DNA of 64,000 nt from Mesorhizobium sp. B2-3-4 (GTDB taxonomy: Bacteria > Pseudomonadota > Alphaproteobacteria > Rhizobiales > Rhizobiaceae). Under the pieces are notes generated by a model. That model was not told the DNA's origin. It did no database searches and saw nothing but the letters and a program-made list of their open reading frames with translations. Made by a program: the position numbers and the translations under genes. This document shows, piece by piece, positions 27,205-36,366 of this stretch. The first letter of the stretch is position 1; every line of letters starts with the position of its first letter. The DNA lies in contig NZ_VFVY01000005.1 of the NCBI RefSeq assembly GCF_006442315.1, positions 62,001-126,000 of the forward strand. The letters run 5' to 3'.

Positions 27205-29259
27205 TCAGCGGCGGCGCAGCAGCCACATCAGCACCGGCCCGCCGATCAGCGTCGCGACGAGGCCGGCCGGAATCTGGCGCGGAAAGATGGCTGTGCGGCC
27301 GATCCAGTCGGCGCAGACCATGATCAGCGCGCCGGCGAGCACCGCGCCGATGGCTTGCGGCAGCGCGCGCGACAGGCCGAGGCGCCGCGCAAGGTGCGGC
27401 GCCATCAGGCCGATGAAGGTCAGCGGCCCCACGACGAGGGTGGATGCGGCAGTCAGCGCGGCGACCATCAGCAGAACCAACAACCGGGCTGCGCCGAGAT
27501 TGATGCCGAGATTTTGCACTGCGACGGCGCCCAGCGGCAGCATGTCCAGCCAGCGCATGAAGAGCGGCGCCGCCAGGAACAGAGCGAAGGCGATAGTCCC
27601 CGTCAGAAGTGCGGAGCCCGCGTCGACGCCATGTGTCGAGCCGGTGAGCCAGTTGAGCAGCAGCATTGCGCGCGGATCGCCGGTTGCGGTGAGCACCAGG
27701 ATCAGCGCGTCGAACAGCGCCGTCAGAGCGACGCCGGCAAGCAGCAGCCGTTCCGGCGCATAGGCGGCGCGGCGGCCGATCGCCAGCGTCACCAGAAGGG
27801 CGGCGAAGGCGCCGATCGTGGCGGCCACGGTCTGCACCGGGCGGCCGGCATCATTGAGTGCGAACAGCGCCACCATCATGCCGAGCGCCGCCCCGGCGCT
27901 GATGCCGAGCACCTCGGGGCTGGCCATCGGATTGCCGGTCAGCCGCTGCATCATCAGCCCGGCCAGCGCCAGCATGGCGCCAGCGGCGAGCGCGGCGAAG
28001 ACCCTGGGCAGCCGCCAGGACAAGAGAGGCTGCAGTTGGTCGCCTGACGGGAATGCCCAGCCATCCGGTCCCGGCGCATAGAGCAGCGCCAGCCCGAACA
28101 GCAAGAGCAGGAGGCCTGCGATGGCCGCCAGCACAAGGCCCGGCCGGGCGGATCTGGGCAGATGCTCGACGGTCAGGGCCGGCGCTTCCGCGCCAAGCGC
28201 GAGGCGGGGCAGAAGCCACAGAAGCAGCGGCGCGCCGAGCAATGCAGTCATGGCGCCGGTCGGCAACAGGTCGCCTTGCGGCCCGGTCGCGACCTGTACC
28301 GCCTGATCGGCGGCCCACAACAGTGCCGCGCCGATGAGCGGAGCCGTCAGAAGCTGCTGACCGAGCCGGCGCGCGCCGCCGATGCGTGCGAGCGTGGCGG
28401 CGGCGAGGCCGACGAAGCCGATGACGCCGACGGCCGCGACGACGAAGGCGATCAGGGCGACCGCCGCCGCCAGCCCGGCGAAGCGATAGGCGCCAAGCGG
28501 CACGCCGAGGCTGCGCGCGCCTTCGTCATCGAGGCCGAGCAGGGTGAGCGGCCGCACCATCAGGCCGATCAGCAGCGCGGCGCCGCCGAGGCGCGGCAGG
28601 AGCCAGAGCGTGGTCGACCAGTCCTGCTGGCCGAGCGACCCGGCACCCCAGATGAACAGGCTGGCCAGCCATTCATGCCGCAGCACCACCAGCGCGGCAC
28701 CGATGGCGCCGGCATAGAGGCTGACGACCAGCCCGGCCAGCACCACCGAGAGCGGCGACAGGCCCTTGTGCCAGGAAAGCGCCAGGACCGCCGACAGAGC
28801 CGTGAAAGCGCCTGCAAGCGCCACCCATTCGCGGCCGAAGGCCAGCAGGGACGGCGCCAGAAGCGTCGCCAGCGCCAGCGCCAGATAGGCGCCGGCCGAG
28901 ACACCGACGGTTTCGGGTGAAGCGAGCGGGTTGCGCAGGACCTGCTGCAGCACGGTGCCTGCCAGACCAAGCGCGGCGCCACAGAGAAGGCTGACGGCCA
29001 GCCTGGGCAGGAAAGCGTAGTGGACGAGCACCTGCCGCATGTCTTCAATGTCGGGATTTGTAATCGCAGCGGGCCAGAGCGCCGGCGGCAATTGCACGCT
29101 CATATTGGAAAGGGTCGCGGCGCCGGCAGCGCAGGCAAGCACGAGGCAGAGCAGGATCGCGCCCACGGGATATCTGTCCGCTATGCGATGTGGCGACGTC
29201 CGAACACGCACGGGGCTGGCATCGTTGGACAGGATCGCTTGCTGCTCAGCCACGGGCAT
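27205..29259 (-). CDS. fhuB: iron-siderophore ABC permease, FhuB type (double length)
   Basis: At 684 residues this is a fused two-domain FecCD-type permease, with two repeats of about ten membrane helices. The first half has AALGLAGTVLQQVLRNPLASPETVGVSAGA and the second ALAGLMMQRLTGNPMASPEVLGISAGA, the repeated coupling motifs. FhuB carries ferric hydroxamate siderophores across the inner membrane. It overlaps fhuD by 14 bases. No fhuC ATPase or TonB-dependent receptor is encoded nearby, so the energy-coupling subunit must come from elsewhere or be shared. Confidence 0.93.
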   Translation of the reverse strand: MPVAEQQAILSNDASPVRVRTSPHRIADRYPVGAILLCLVLACAAGAATLSNMSVQLPPALWPAAITNPDIEDMRQVLVHYAFLPRLAVSLLCGAALGLAGTVLQQVLRNPLASPETVGVSAGAYLALALATLLAPSLLAFGREWVALAGAFTALSAVLALSWHKGLSPLSVVLAGLVVSLYAGAIGAALVVLRHEWLASLFIWGAGSLGQQDWSTTLWLLPRLGGAALLIGLMVRPLTLLGLDDEGARSLGVPLGAYRFAGLAAAVALIAFVVAAVGVIGFVGLAAATLARIGGARRLGQQLLTAPLIGAALLWAADQAVQVATGPQGDLLPTGAMTALLGAPLLLWLLPRLALGAEAPALTVEHLPRSARPGLVLAAIAGLLLLLFGLALLYAPGPDGWAFPSGDQLQPLLSWRLPRVFAALAAGAMLALAGLMMQRLTGNPMASPEVLGISAGAALGMMVALFALNDAGRPVQTVAATIGAFAALLVTLAIGRRAAYAPERLLLAGVALTALFDALILVLTATGDPRAMLLLNWLTGSTHGVDAGSALLTGTIAFALFLAAPLFMRWLDMLPLGAVAVQNLGINLGAARLLVLLMVAALTAASTLVVGPLTFIGLMAPHLARRLGLSRALPQAIGAVLAGALIMVCADWIGRTAIFPRQIPAGLVATLIGGPVLMWLLRRR

Positions 29260-30172
29260 TCTCCGCCATCAGTGCCGCAGTCAGCAGCCGGGCAAAGCGG
29301 CTCGCCGAGGGCAGCATGCCGAACATCAGCACGGCAGGCAGGCGCATGATCGAGCGGTTGCGCACGAATGGCATGGCGTTCCAGACCGGGCTTTCGGTCA
29401 ACGTTCCGGTCGCCCCTTCGGGCAGCGGTTCGAGATAGGCCAGACGCGCGTCATCCGACGTCGCCAGCCCGTCGATACCGACCGTCGCAAACCCCCAATA
29501 ATTGGTCTCGCCGGTCCAGGCGTTGCGGATGCCGATGCGGTCGAACACCGCTTGAAACAGGCTTTTCTCACCGTAGACGCGCACATTGCGCGGATCGAGG
29601 AAGTTGACGACGTAGACCGGCCGCGCCGAAAGCGGTGCCAATTGCTGCCTGACATCGGAGAAACAGGCTTCCGTCGCAGCGATCAGCGCTACGCCCTCGC
29701 TTTCCCTACCGACAAGAGCTGCCAGTTGCCGCGTCGCCTCGATGGCGCGCTGATAGGGCTGGCCGTCCGGCGTGTAGATGCCGATCGTCGTGACCGGCGC
29801 CACGCGCTCAAGCAGCGGCTTGATGCCGTCGAGATAGGGAATGGAGAGAATGACGTCCGGCCGAAGCTGCTGCAGGAATTCGAGATTGGGCTCCAGGATC
29901 GTGCCGATATCGGCCACCTCGGGCGGCAGTGCTGGCTCGACCACCCACTTCTCCCAGACCCCGCGATCGGCGACGGCGACCGGCGTGACGCCGAGCGTCA
30001 GCAAGGTTTCCGCCAGCCCGTCATCGAGGCAGACGATGCGCAACGGCCTGGCCTTGGCTGGTGGCGTCACCATGCCGGCCAAAGGCAAGATGAACAGCGC
30101 AAGCGCGCCGCGGCGGGTGATCAGGCCGCGCGGGCGGTTCGCCTCTCCTGACAGGGATTGATCTGTATTCAA
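29246..30172 (-). CDS. fhuD: iron-siderophore periplasmic binding protein, FhuD type
   Basis: The 308-residue protein has a twin-arginine motif in LITRRGALALFILPLAGM and then the cluster A-type substrate-binding domain (type III fold): RIVCLDDGLAETLLTLGVTPVAVAD, LEPNLEFLQQLRPDVILSIPYL. FhuD binds iron-hydroxamates and docks to FhuB. The RR motif suggests Tat export, which is common for this subgroup. First gene of the fhuD-fhuB-esterase unit. A palindromic operator candidate lies 50-80 bases upstream. Confidence 0.9.
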   Translation of the reverse strand: MNTDQSLSGEANRPRGLITRRGALALFILPLAGMVTPPAKARPLRIVCLDDGLAETLLTLGVTPVAVADRGVWEKWVVEPALPPEVADIGTILEPNLEFLQQLRPDVILSIPYLDGIKPLLERVAPVTTIGIYTPDGQPYQRAIEATRQLAALVGRESEGVALIAATEACFSDVRQQLAPLSARPVYVVNFLDPRNVRVYGEKSLFQAVFDRIGIRNAWTGETNYWGFATVGIDGLATSDDARLAYLEPLPEGATGTLTESPVWNAMPFVRNRSIMRLPAVLMFGMLPSASRFARLLTAALMAENARG

Positions 30173-30221
30173 CTTGGCTTGCCTGTTTGCCGGGGTCCTG
30201 GTTTCCAGCGACCAATGCCGG

Positions 30222-30251
30222 TTGACTATTAAACAGGATATTTCCAGTCAA
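30222..30251. promoter_or_regulatory. inverted repeat upstream of fhuD, candidate iron-dependent operator
   Basis: TTGACT at 30222-30227 and AGTCAA at 30246-30251 form a perfect inverted repeat with an 18-base AT-rich spacer. It is the most AT-rich part of the 268-base gap between fhuD and the divergent small membrane protein. On the minus strand the second half also reads as a -35-like TTGACT. The gene context suggests an iron regulator such as RirA or Fur, but no exact match to a known box was seen. Confidence 0.35.
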
Positions 30252-30440
30252 GTTTTAACGCGAGGTAGAGGCGACAAACGCTGGGAGGCAGGTGACGCGA
30301 TCCGGCAACAGCTGCGGAAATCCGTCAGCAAACCGTCGCCGAAAGGGGGCGAAGCCGGCGCCGGGCGCATCCGCCACAGTGCGATCGGGTTGCGCTCGGC
30401 AGGCGTTGATGGTTTGTTGCCGGTCAGCGGAGATCAAGTG

Positions 30441-30785
30441 ATGCGAGAATCCATGGGTCAAGACGAATACGGGTCGGCGAACCCCTTCGATCCGGACGAC
30501 CTGCCGAACCTGAACGCAATCGGCCCGGCCATGGGCGGCGGCAACGACTTCGAGAAATACGCAGTCGCCGTGATCATCGTGTTCGGCGCCCTGATCATCG
30601 GCGGCTTGATGGCCGCGTCGATGACGTTCGGCCATCGCAACGGCTTCCTCTTCGCCCTGGGCGGCGCCACGTCGGCCTGGATTTCCGGCAATGCGCTGCT
30701 GCTCGACCGGCCGCGCATCTACGCGCTGTTCGTCGGCATTGCCGCGCTGATGCTGATTGCGTCGACCATCACGCTGGTGACCTGA
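30441..30785 (+). CDS. small inner-membrane protein, unknown function
   Basis: The 114-residue protein has an acidic N-terminus (residues 1-37, DEYGSANPFDPDDLPNLN) and three hydrophobic segments: VAVIIVFGALIIGGLMAA, FLFALGGATSAWISGNALLL, and YALFVGIAALMLIASTITLV. It looks like a three-helix inner-membrane protein. The start at 30441 has a cggag site nearby; MGQDEYG at 30453 is the alternative. Stands alone between fhuD and ggt. No family recognised. Confidence 0.7.
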   Translation: MRESMGQDEYGSANPFDPDDLPNLNAIGPAMGGGNDFEKYAVAVIIVFGALIIGGLMAASMTFGHRNGFLFALGGATSAWISGNALLLDRPRIYALFVGIAALMLIASTITLVT

Positions 30786-30865
30786 CGGCACCTGCCGCCG
30801 TAAGGCGCAGACCTGTCCCTAAAGGCGCAATGCGGCCTCGTCCGGAACGGAACAGGCGCGCGCCC

Positions 30866-32602
30866 TCAATATCCGAGCGCTTCGCCTGAGGCCGCACGGC
30901 TGTCGATGGCGCCATTATAGCGCGCGCCGCCGCCCTTCTCGATTTCCGCCAGGCTCTTGCCGCCGACGAGGATGCCAGCGGCCTGGCCCCAGGTCTGATC
31001 GCCAAGATCGAGGTGGTAGCCCATGCCGGCGAGCAGCCTCTCAGTGTCGGGCGAGAGGCCGAACGGCTCGACATAGACGGTATCCGGCAGCCATTGGTGA
31101 TGGATGCGCGGCGCGTCGATCGCTTCCTGGATGTTCATGCCGTGGTCGATGACGTTGACGATGGCCTCTAGCGTGATGGTGATGATGCGCGAGCCGCCCG
31201 GGCTGCCGATGACCATGAACGGCTTGCCGTCCTTGGCGACAACGGTCGGGCTCATCGAGGACAGCGGCGTCTTCTTCGGCTGGATGGCATTGGCTTCGCC
31301 CTGGACGAGGCCGTAGAGGTTGGGCACGCCCGGTTTCTGGGTGAAATCGTCCATCTCGTTGTTGAGCAGGATGCCGGTGCCGTCGGCGACGACGCCGGCG
31401 CCGAACGAGCCGTTCAGCGTGTAGGTGACCGCGACCGCGTTGCCGTCCTTGTCGATGATCGAATAATGCGTGGTTTCCTTCGACTCGCCAAAACCCTTCG
31501 GCATCAGATCCTGCGACACGCCGGCCCGGAACGGATCGATCTTGTCGCGGATGTCCTTGGCATAGGCCTTGTCCAGCAGCCTGGAGACCGGGTTGTCGAC
31601 GAAGTCGGGATCGCCGAGGGCGGAGTTGCGGTCGACATAGGCGTGGCGCATCGCCTCGACCATGACATGGACGGTGTCGGCCGAGCCGGCGCCGAGATAG
31701 GACAGCGGATAACCCTCCAGCACGTTGAGGATTTCGCAGATGATGACGCCGCCGGAGCTTGGCGGCGGCGAGGAAATGATCTCGTAGCCGCGATAGGAGC
31801 AGGTGACGGGCTTCAGCTCGCGCACCGCATATTGCTCGAAGTCACCCTTGGCCAGGATACCGCCCTTGGCGCCGCTCGCCTTGACGATGGCGTCGGCGAT
31901 GGCGCCTTTGTAGAAAGCGTCGGGCCCTTTTTCCGAGATCGCCGACAGCGAGGCCGCGAGGTCCGGCTGAACGAGCTTCTCGCCGATCCCATAGGGCTTG
32001 CCGTCGGGTTTGAGGAAGATGGCAGCCGCCGCCGGATCCTTTGCCAGCCTGCCGGCGCTGCCGGCAAATGACGCGGCATCGCCCTGGTTGAGGACGAAGC
32101 CGTTCCTGGCGTAGGCGATTGCCGGCGCCATCAGGTCTTGCCGCGACTGCGTGCCATATTTCTCGCGCGCCATCTCGAACCCGGCCACCGAACCCGGCAC
32201 GCCGACCGCGAGATAGCCATCGAGACTGGCGCCCTTGACCGGGTTGCCGTCCTTGTCGAGATACATGGTCTTGGTCGCGGCAAGCGGCGCCCGCTCACGG
32301 AAATCCAGGAAAGTCGATTTGCCGTCCTTGAAGCGGATGGTCATGAATCCGCCACCGCCGATGTTGCCGGCATTGGGGTAGACGACGGCCAGCGCATAGC
32401 CGACCGCCACCGCCGCATCGATGGCGTTGCCGCCCTTCTTCAACACCTCGACGCCGACTTCCGACGCAAGATGCTGCGCCGTGACGACCATGCCGTTCTC
32501 GCCCTTGGCCGGCGCCGGCGAGGCGGCAAAAGCCGCAACAGATGAGAGGGTTAGCGTCAGCGACAGGCTGGCGGCGATCAGAGTTCTGCGGGTGAGCGGC
32601 AT
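30866..32602 (-). CDS. ggt: gamma-glutamyltranspeptidase
   Basis: The 578-residue protein is a gamma-glutamyltransferase/hydrolase (Ntn hydrolase). The nucleophile after self-cleavage should be T377 in ETTHYSIIDKDGNAVAVTYTLN. Other signatures are NAGNIGGGGFMTIR, SSPPPSSGG, and SSMSPTVVAKDG..MVIGSPGGS. It hydrolyses or transfers the gamma-glutamyl group of glutathione and related compounds in the periplasm. An N-terminal export signal follows MPLTRRTLIAASLSLTLTLSS, with an RR pair. ATG 32602 is supported by aggagg. Monocistronic as far as seen. Confidence 0.96.
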   Translation of the reverse strand: MPLTRRTLIAASLSLTLTLSSVAAFAASPAPAKGENGMVVTAQHLASEVGVEVLKKGGNAIDAAVAVGYALAVVYPNAGNIGGGGFMTIRFKDGKSTFLDFRERAPLAATKTMYLDKDGNPVKGASLDGYLAVGVPGSVAGFEMAREKYGTQSRQDLMAPAIAYARNGFVLNQGDAASFAGSAGRLAKDPAAAAIFLKPDGKPYGIGEKLVQPDLAASLSAISEKGPDAFYKGAIADAIVKASGAKGGILAKGDFEQYAVRELKPVTCSYRGYEIISSPPPSSGGVIICEILNVLEGYPLSYLGAGSADTVHVMVEAMRHAYVDRNSALGDPDFVDNPVSRLLDKAYAKDIRDKIDPFRAGVSQDLMPKGFGESKETTHYSIIDKDGNAVAVTYTLNGSFGAGVVADGTGILLNNEMDDFTQKPGVPNLYGLVQGEANAIQPKKTPLSSMSPTVVAKDGKPFMVIGSPGGSRIITITLEAIVNVIDHGMNIQEAIDAPRIHHQWLPDTVYVEPFGLSPDTERLLAGMGYHLDLGDQTWGQAAGILVGGKSLAEIEKGGGARYNGAIDSRAASGEALGY

Positions 32603-32699
32603 TGGCGGACCTCCTGGCACGAATGGCTAGGAAAGACCCTGGAGGCCGACGTGTCCATCGCCAAAGGCGCTGGACCAGATCAAATACGATGACTGCCTG

Positions 32700-33989
32700 T
32701 CAGACGATTCCACCGCTACCGCCGGCGACGGCCGGTCGCTCGGCCGCGACCTTGGCACGGTAGCCCGCGGCCCGGTAGGCGGCGATCGGATCGATGGCGC
32801 CGCCGGTCTTCAGCCGGGCCATGGCAAGGATCGGCTCGACGTCGGTGCGGTAGGCCACCTTAAGCGTCTGCGTCGCCATCAGGGCGTCATTGGTCTCCTG
32901 AAACCCTTCGAGCGCCTTGCGGTCGACCAGCAGCGCCTGCGCATAGGCGCGCTGCACCTCGACCGCCGACAGCATCAGGCTCTCGATGGGGTCGGTGACA
33001 TTGTGGCTCTGGTCGAGCATATGGGCGGGGTCGAAACCCTCGGCGCCGGAGAGTTCGGCATCGACCAGTTCGTTGAAGACCAGGAACAGCCGGTAGGGAT
33101 CGATCGACCCGGCGTCGAGATCGTCATCGCCGTATTTGGAATCGTTGAAGTGGAAGCCGCCGAGCTTCTTGAACTGGATCAGCCGCGACACGATCATCTC
33201 GATGTTGACGTTGGGCGCATGGTGGCCTAGGTCGACGAGGCAGAATGCCTTGTCGCCCAACTCCTTCGATATGATGTAGTTGGTGCCCCAGTCCTGCACC
33301 ACGGTCGAATAGAAGGCCGGCTCGTACATCTTGTGTTCGGTGAACAGCTTCCAGTCAGCAGGCAGGCCGGCATAGACTTGCCTCATGGCATCGAGATAGC
33401 GCTCGAACGCCTTGGCGAAATTGACCTGGCCGGGGAAGTTCGAACCGTCGCCGATCCACACCGTCAGCGCCTTTGAGCCAAGCGTCTTGCCGATCTCGAT
33501 GCATTCGAGATTGTGCTCGACCGCTTGCCGGCGAGCGCCGGCGTCGGCATGCGACAAGGAGCCGAATTTGTAGGACAGCTTCTGGTCCTTGGCGTCCGAG
33601 AATGTGTTCGAGTTCATCGCGTCGAAGCCGAGGCCGAAGCGGGAGGCCGCCTGCTTCAGCCGGTTCGGGTCGGCCTTGTCCCACGGAATGTGCAGCGACA
33701 CGGTGGACGTCGCCTGCGTCAACTGGCTGATGACGGCGCAGTCCTCGATCTTGTCGAAGATGTCGCGCGGCTCGCCGGCGCCGGGGAAACGGGCAAAGCG
33801 CGTGCCGCCGGTGCCGACACCCCAGGACGGGATCGCGACAGCGAATTTCTCGACCTTGTCGCAGATGGCGTCGATGGCGATGCCACGCCGGTCGAGACGC
33901 TCGCCGAGCGAGGCGTAGTCGCGCTCGAGGTCGGATTGGCGGGCGGTGTTGCTCTTTTCGACGACGTCAGCCGAGATCGTTTCGGACAA
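32700..33989 (-). CDS. rhaI: L-rhamnose isomerase, RhaI type
   Basis: RhaI interconverts L-rhamnose and L-rhamnulose. The 429-residue protein belongs to the xylose-isomerase-like TIM barrel group (Pseudomonas stutzeri-type rhamnose isomerase), with KLFTEHKMYEPAFYSTV, CLVDLGHHAPNVNIEMIV and GGFHFNDSKYGDDDL supplying metal-binding Glu, Asp and His. It is distinct from E. coli RhaA. Second gene of the divergent rhaD-rhaI unit, 89 bases after rhaD, with a palindromic repeat in the gap. Confidence 0.95.
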   Translation of the reverse strand: MSETISADVVEKSNTARQSDLERDYASLGERLDRRGIAIDAICDKVEKFAVAIPSWGVGTGGTRFARFPGAGEPRDIFDKIEDCAVISQLTQATSTVSLHIPWDKADPNRLKQAASRFGLGFDAMNSNTFSDAKDQKLSYKFGSLSHADAGARRQAVEHNLECIEIGKTLGSKALTVWIGDGSNFPGQVNFAKAFERYLDAMRQVYAGLPADWKLFTEHKMYEPAFYSTVVQDWGTNYIISKELGDKAFCLVDLGHHAPNVNIEMIVSRLIQFKKLGGFHFNDSKYGDDDLDAGSIDPYRLFLVFNELVDAELSGAEGFDPAHMLDQSHNVTDPIESLMLSAVEVQRAYAQALLVDRKALEGFQETNDALMATQTLKVAYRTDVEPILAMARLKTGGAIDPIAAYRAAGYRAKVAAERPAVAGGSGGIV

Positions 33990-34045
33990 TGCTGTTCCTC
34001 CCAGATTGCGTTCGGCCGGCGCTGCCCCTCATCCGCCTGCCGGCA

Positions 34046-34071
34046 CCTTCTCCCCGTGAACGGGGAGAAGG
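34046..34071. repeat. short perfect palindrome between rhaD and rhaI (rhizobial intergenic repeat)
   Basis: CCTTCTCCCCGT at 34046-34057 and ACGGGGAGAAGG at 34060-34071 form a perfect 12-base stem. The preceding context cctcatccgcctgccggca matches a palindromic sequence widespread between genes in rhizobia and Brucella. Between two co-transcribed genes it may act as mRNA end-protection or processing site. It has no open reading frame. Confidence 0.75.
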
Positions 34072-34078
34072 AAAGCTG

Positions 34079-36181
34079 TCAGCGCGTAAAGCTTTGCGCG
34101 TTGCCGGCATCGACGTTGATGATGTTGCCGGTCGATTTGGCCGACATGTCGGACGCCAGGAAATAGATCGCCTCGGCGATGTCTTCCGGGAAGACCGAGC
34201 GCTTCAGCATCGAGCGTGAGCGGTAATGTTCCTCGAGATCGTCGGTCGACATCTTGTAGGCGGCGGCGCGCTGTTCCTTCCACTCGCCGGTCCAGATCTT
34301 GGAGCCGCGCAGCACCGCGTCCGGGTTGACGACATTGACCCTGATCTGCGCTTCCGCGCCTTCCAGCGCCAGGCAACGGGCAAGGTGGATTTCGGCGGCC
34401 TTGGCGGTGCAATAGGCCGATGCGTTGGGCGATGCGGCAAGGCCGTTCTTGGACGCGACGAAGACGACGTTGCCACCGATCTTCTGCGCCCGGAACAGCC
34501 GGAAGGCTTCGCGCGAGACCAGGAAATAGCCGGTCGACAGGATGTCCATGTTCTTGTTCCACAGCGCCAGCGTCGTCTCCTCGATCGGCGCCGAGGAAGC
34601 GAGCCCCGCATTGGAAACGAGGATGTCGATGCCGCCGAACTCGACCGCCGTTTCGGCGAAGCCCGATATCACCTGGTCTTCCGAGGTGACATTGATCAGC
34701 ACCGGCCGGATGAAATCCTTGCCATAGGCCTTGGCCAGTTCCTCGTTGGCGCCGGCGAGCGCCGCCTCGTCGATATCGGCCAGAACCACGCATGCGCCTT
34801 CGCGCAGCAGCCGGTTGGCGGTCGCGCGGCCAATGCCGCCGGCGCCGCCGGTGACCACCGCGATCTGGCCGGCGAGCGACTTCGGCTTCGGCATGCGCTG
34901 CAGCTTCAAATCCTCGAGCAGCCAGTACTCGATGTCGAAGGCCTCCTGGGCGGGCAGGCCGACATAGGAGGAGACGGTGGACGCGCCGCGCATGACGTTG
35001 ATGGCGTTGACGTAGAACTCGCCCGAGATGCGCGCGGTCGCCTTGTCGCCGGCGAAGGTGAACATGCCGACGCCGGGCATCAGATAGACCACGGCGTTGG
35101 GGTCGCGGATGGCGGGCGAATCCGCGTGCTTGCAGCTGTCGTAGTAGGCCTGATAGCCGACTCGATAGGCGGCAATGTCGTCCTCGAGACGGGCGATAAC
35201 GGCGTCGACATCGGGCTTTGCCGGATCGAACTCGATGACCAGCGGGCGGATCTTGGTGCGCAGGAAATGGTCCGGGCATGAGGTGCCGAGTGCGGCGAGC
35301 GGGCGCAAATTCTTCGAGTTGACGAATTCGAGCACGGCGGCGGAATCGTCGAAATGGCCGAGCTTGTGGCCCTTTTGCGAGATCAGGCCGCGGATTTTTG
35401 GCATCAGCTTTGCCGCTACGGCGCGGCGGGCGGCGGCGTCGAGTGACTGCGTCACCGCGCCGCCGAAGATCGCCACGCCCTCGGACCGGCGCTCGAACCA
35501 CTCGATCGCCTGGTTGATGACCGCGATCGTCGTTTCGTAGCATTCCTTTGGCGTATCGCCCCAGGTGAACAGGCCATGGCTTTCGAGGATGACGCCCTTG
35601 GCGGCGGGATTTTCGACGCAGAATTTCTCCAGCCACAGGCCGAGTTCGAAGCCCGGACGCTTCCACGGCAGCCAGCCGATGGCCTCGCCGAAGATTTCCT
35701 TGGTCAGCGCTTTGGAATCCTTCGCCGCGGCAATCGCGATGATGGCATCGGGGTGCATGTGGTCGACGAAGGGCTTCGGCACATAGGCGTGCAGCGGCGT
35801 GTCGATGGAGGCCGCGCGCGGATTGAGATTGAAGGTACAGTGGGGGAGATAACCCACCATCTCGTCCTCGTGTTCGACGCCGCGATAAAGGCCTTTCAAC
35901 GCCTGCAGCTTGTCCATGTAGAGCGTGGCGAAGCCATCGAGCTTGATCGAGGCGCTGTCGCCGCCCGACCCCTTGACCCACAGCACCTCCACATCCTGGC
36001 CGGTGAGCGGATCTTTCTGCCAGACCTTGGACGAGGTGTTGCCGCCGCCATAGTTGGTGACGCGCTTGTCGGAACCGAGCGTGTTCGACCGATAGACCAG
36101 AAGCTCGGGACCACTCATCCCCTGCACCTTCGCGTCGTCCCAAAGATTGGCGAGGCGCGAGCCGGAGCGCTTGTCGAGCAT
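34079..36181 (-). CDS. rhaD: bifunctional rhamnulose-1-phosphate aldolase/short-chain dehydrogenase
   Basis: The 700-residue protein joins a class II aldolase domain (residues about 1-400; TNYGGGNTSSKVW early, ESHGLFTWGDTPKEC around 200) to an SDR domain (residues about 430-700; AVVTGGAGGIGRATANRLL, Ser/Tyr/Lys region near SAYCTAKAAEIHLARCLA). The aldolase splits rhamnulose-1-phosphate to DHAP and L-lactaldehyde; the SDR domain probably oxidises lactaldehyde to lactate. This fused form is usual in rhizobia. ATG 36181 follows a ggaggata site. It heads the rhaD-rhaI transcript, divergent from rhaR. Confidence 0.95.
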   Translation of the reverse strand: MLDKRSGSRLANLWDDAKVQGMSGPELLVYRSNTLGSDKRVTNYGGGNTSSKVWQKDPLTGQDVEVLWVKGSGGDSASIKLDGFATLYMDKLQALKGLYRGVEHEDEMVGYLPHCTFNLNPRAASIDTPLHAYVPKPFVDHMHPDAIIAIAAAKDSKALTKEIFGEAIGWLPWKRPGFELGLWLEKFCVENPAAKGVILESHGLFTWGDTPKECYETTIAVINQAIEWFERRSEGVAIFGGAVTQSLDAAARRAVAAKLMPKIRGLISQKGHKLGHFDDSAAVLEFVNSKNLRPLAALGTSCPDHFLRTKIRPLVIEFDPAKPDVDAVIARLEDDIAAYRVGYQAYYDSCKHADSPAIRDPNAVVYLMPGVGMFTFAGDKATARISGEFYVNAINVMRGASTVSSYVGLPAQEAFDIEYWLLEDLKLQRMPKPKSLAGQIAVVTGGAGGIGRATANRLLREGACVVLADIDEAALAGANEELAKAYGKDFIRPVLINVTSEDQVISGFAETAVEFGGIDILVSNAGLASSAPIEETTLALWNKNMDILSTGYFLVSREAFRLFRAQKIGGNVVFVASKNGLAASPNASAYCTAKAAEIHLARCLALEGAEAQIRVNVVNPDAVLRGSKIWTGEWKEQRAAAYKMSTDDLEEHYRSRSMLKRSVFPEDIAEAIYFLASDMSAKSTGNIINVDAGNAQSFTR

Positions 36182-36253
36182 AGGTATCCTCCCTGGGGAC
36201 GCGAAAAGGCGCGGTCCATTCGGCCGGGAATGTCTACGCAAGCAGGCAGCTTG

Positions 36254-36322
36254 TCAATCACAAACGATCAAGATCAATCATATTGCACTGCACAATGAAA
36301 TTATATGATCGGAAATGATTGA
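36254..36322. promoter_or_regulatory. rhaD/rhaR divergent region with repeated TCAATCA half-sites
   Basis: TCAATCA occurs at 36254-36260 and again at 36274-36280, 20 bases apart (two helical turns). Its complement TGATTGA is at 36316-36322. The arm CAATCAT (36275-36281) and ATGATTG (36315-36321) make a 7+7 inverted repeat across a 33-base AT-rich spacer. The 185-base gap separates divergent rhaD and rhaR. DeoR-family repressors typically use such multiple half-sites, so these are the best candidates for RhaR binding. Confidence 0.55.
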
Positions 36323-36366
36323 CACTGCTCGTTTTGGGTGCCTAGATGACCAGGCAGGGAGGAACC

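Noticed and set aside
30290..30440. cobalamin riboswitch-like strings (gaagccgg, ccgccacagtg) between fhuD and the small membrane protein
   Set aside because: The order and the B12 box are not met on either strand, and no cobalamin gene follows.
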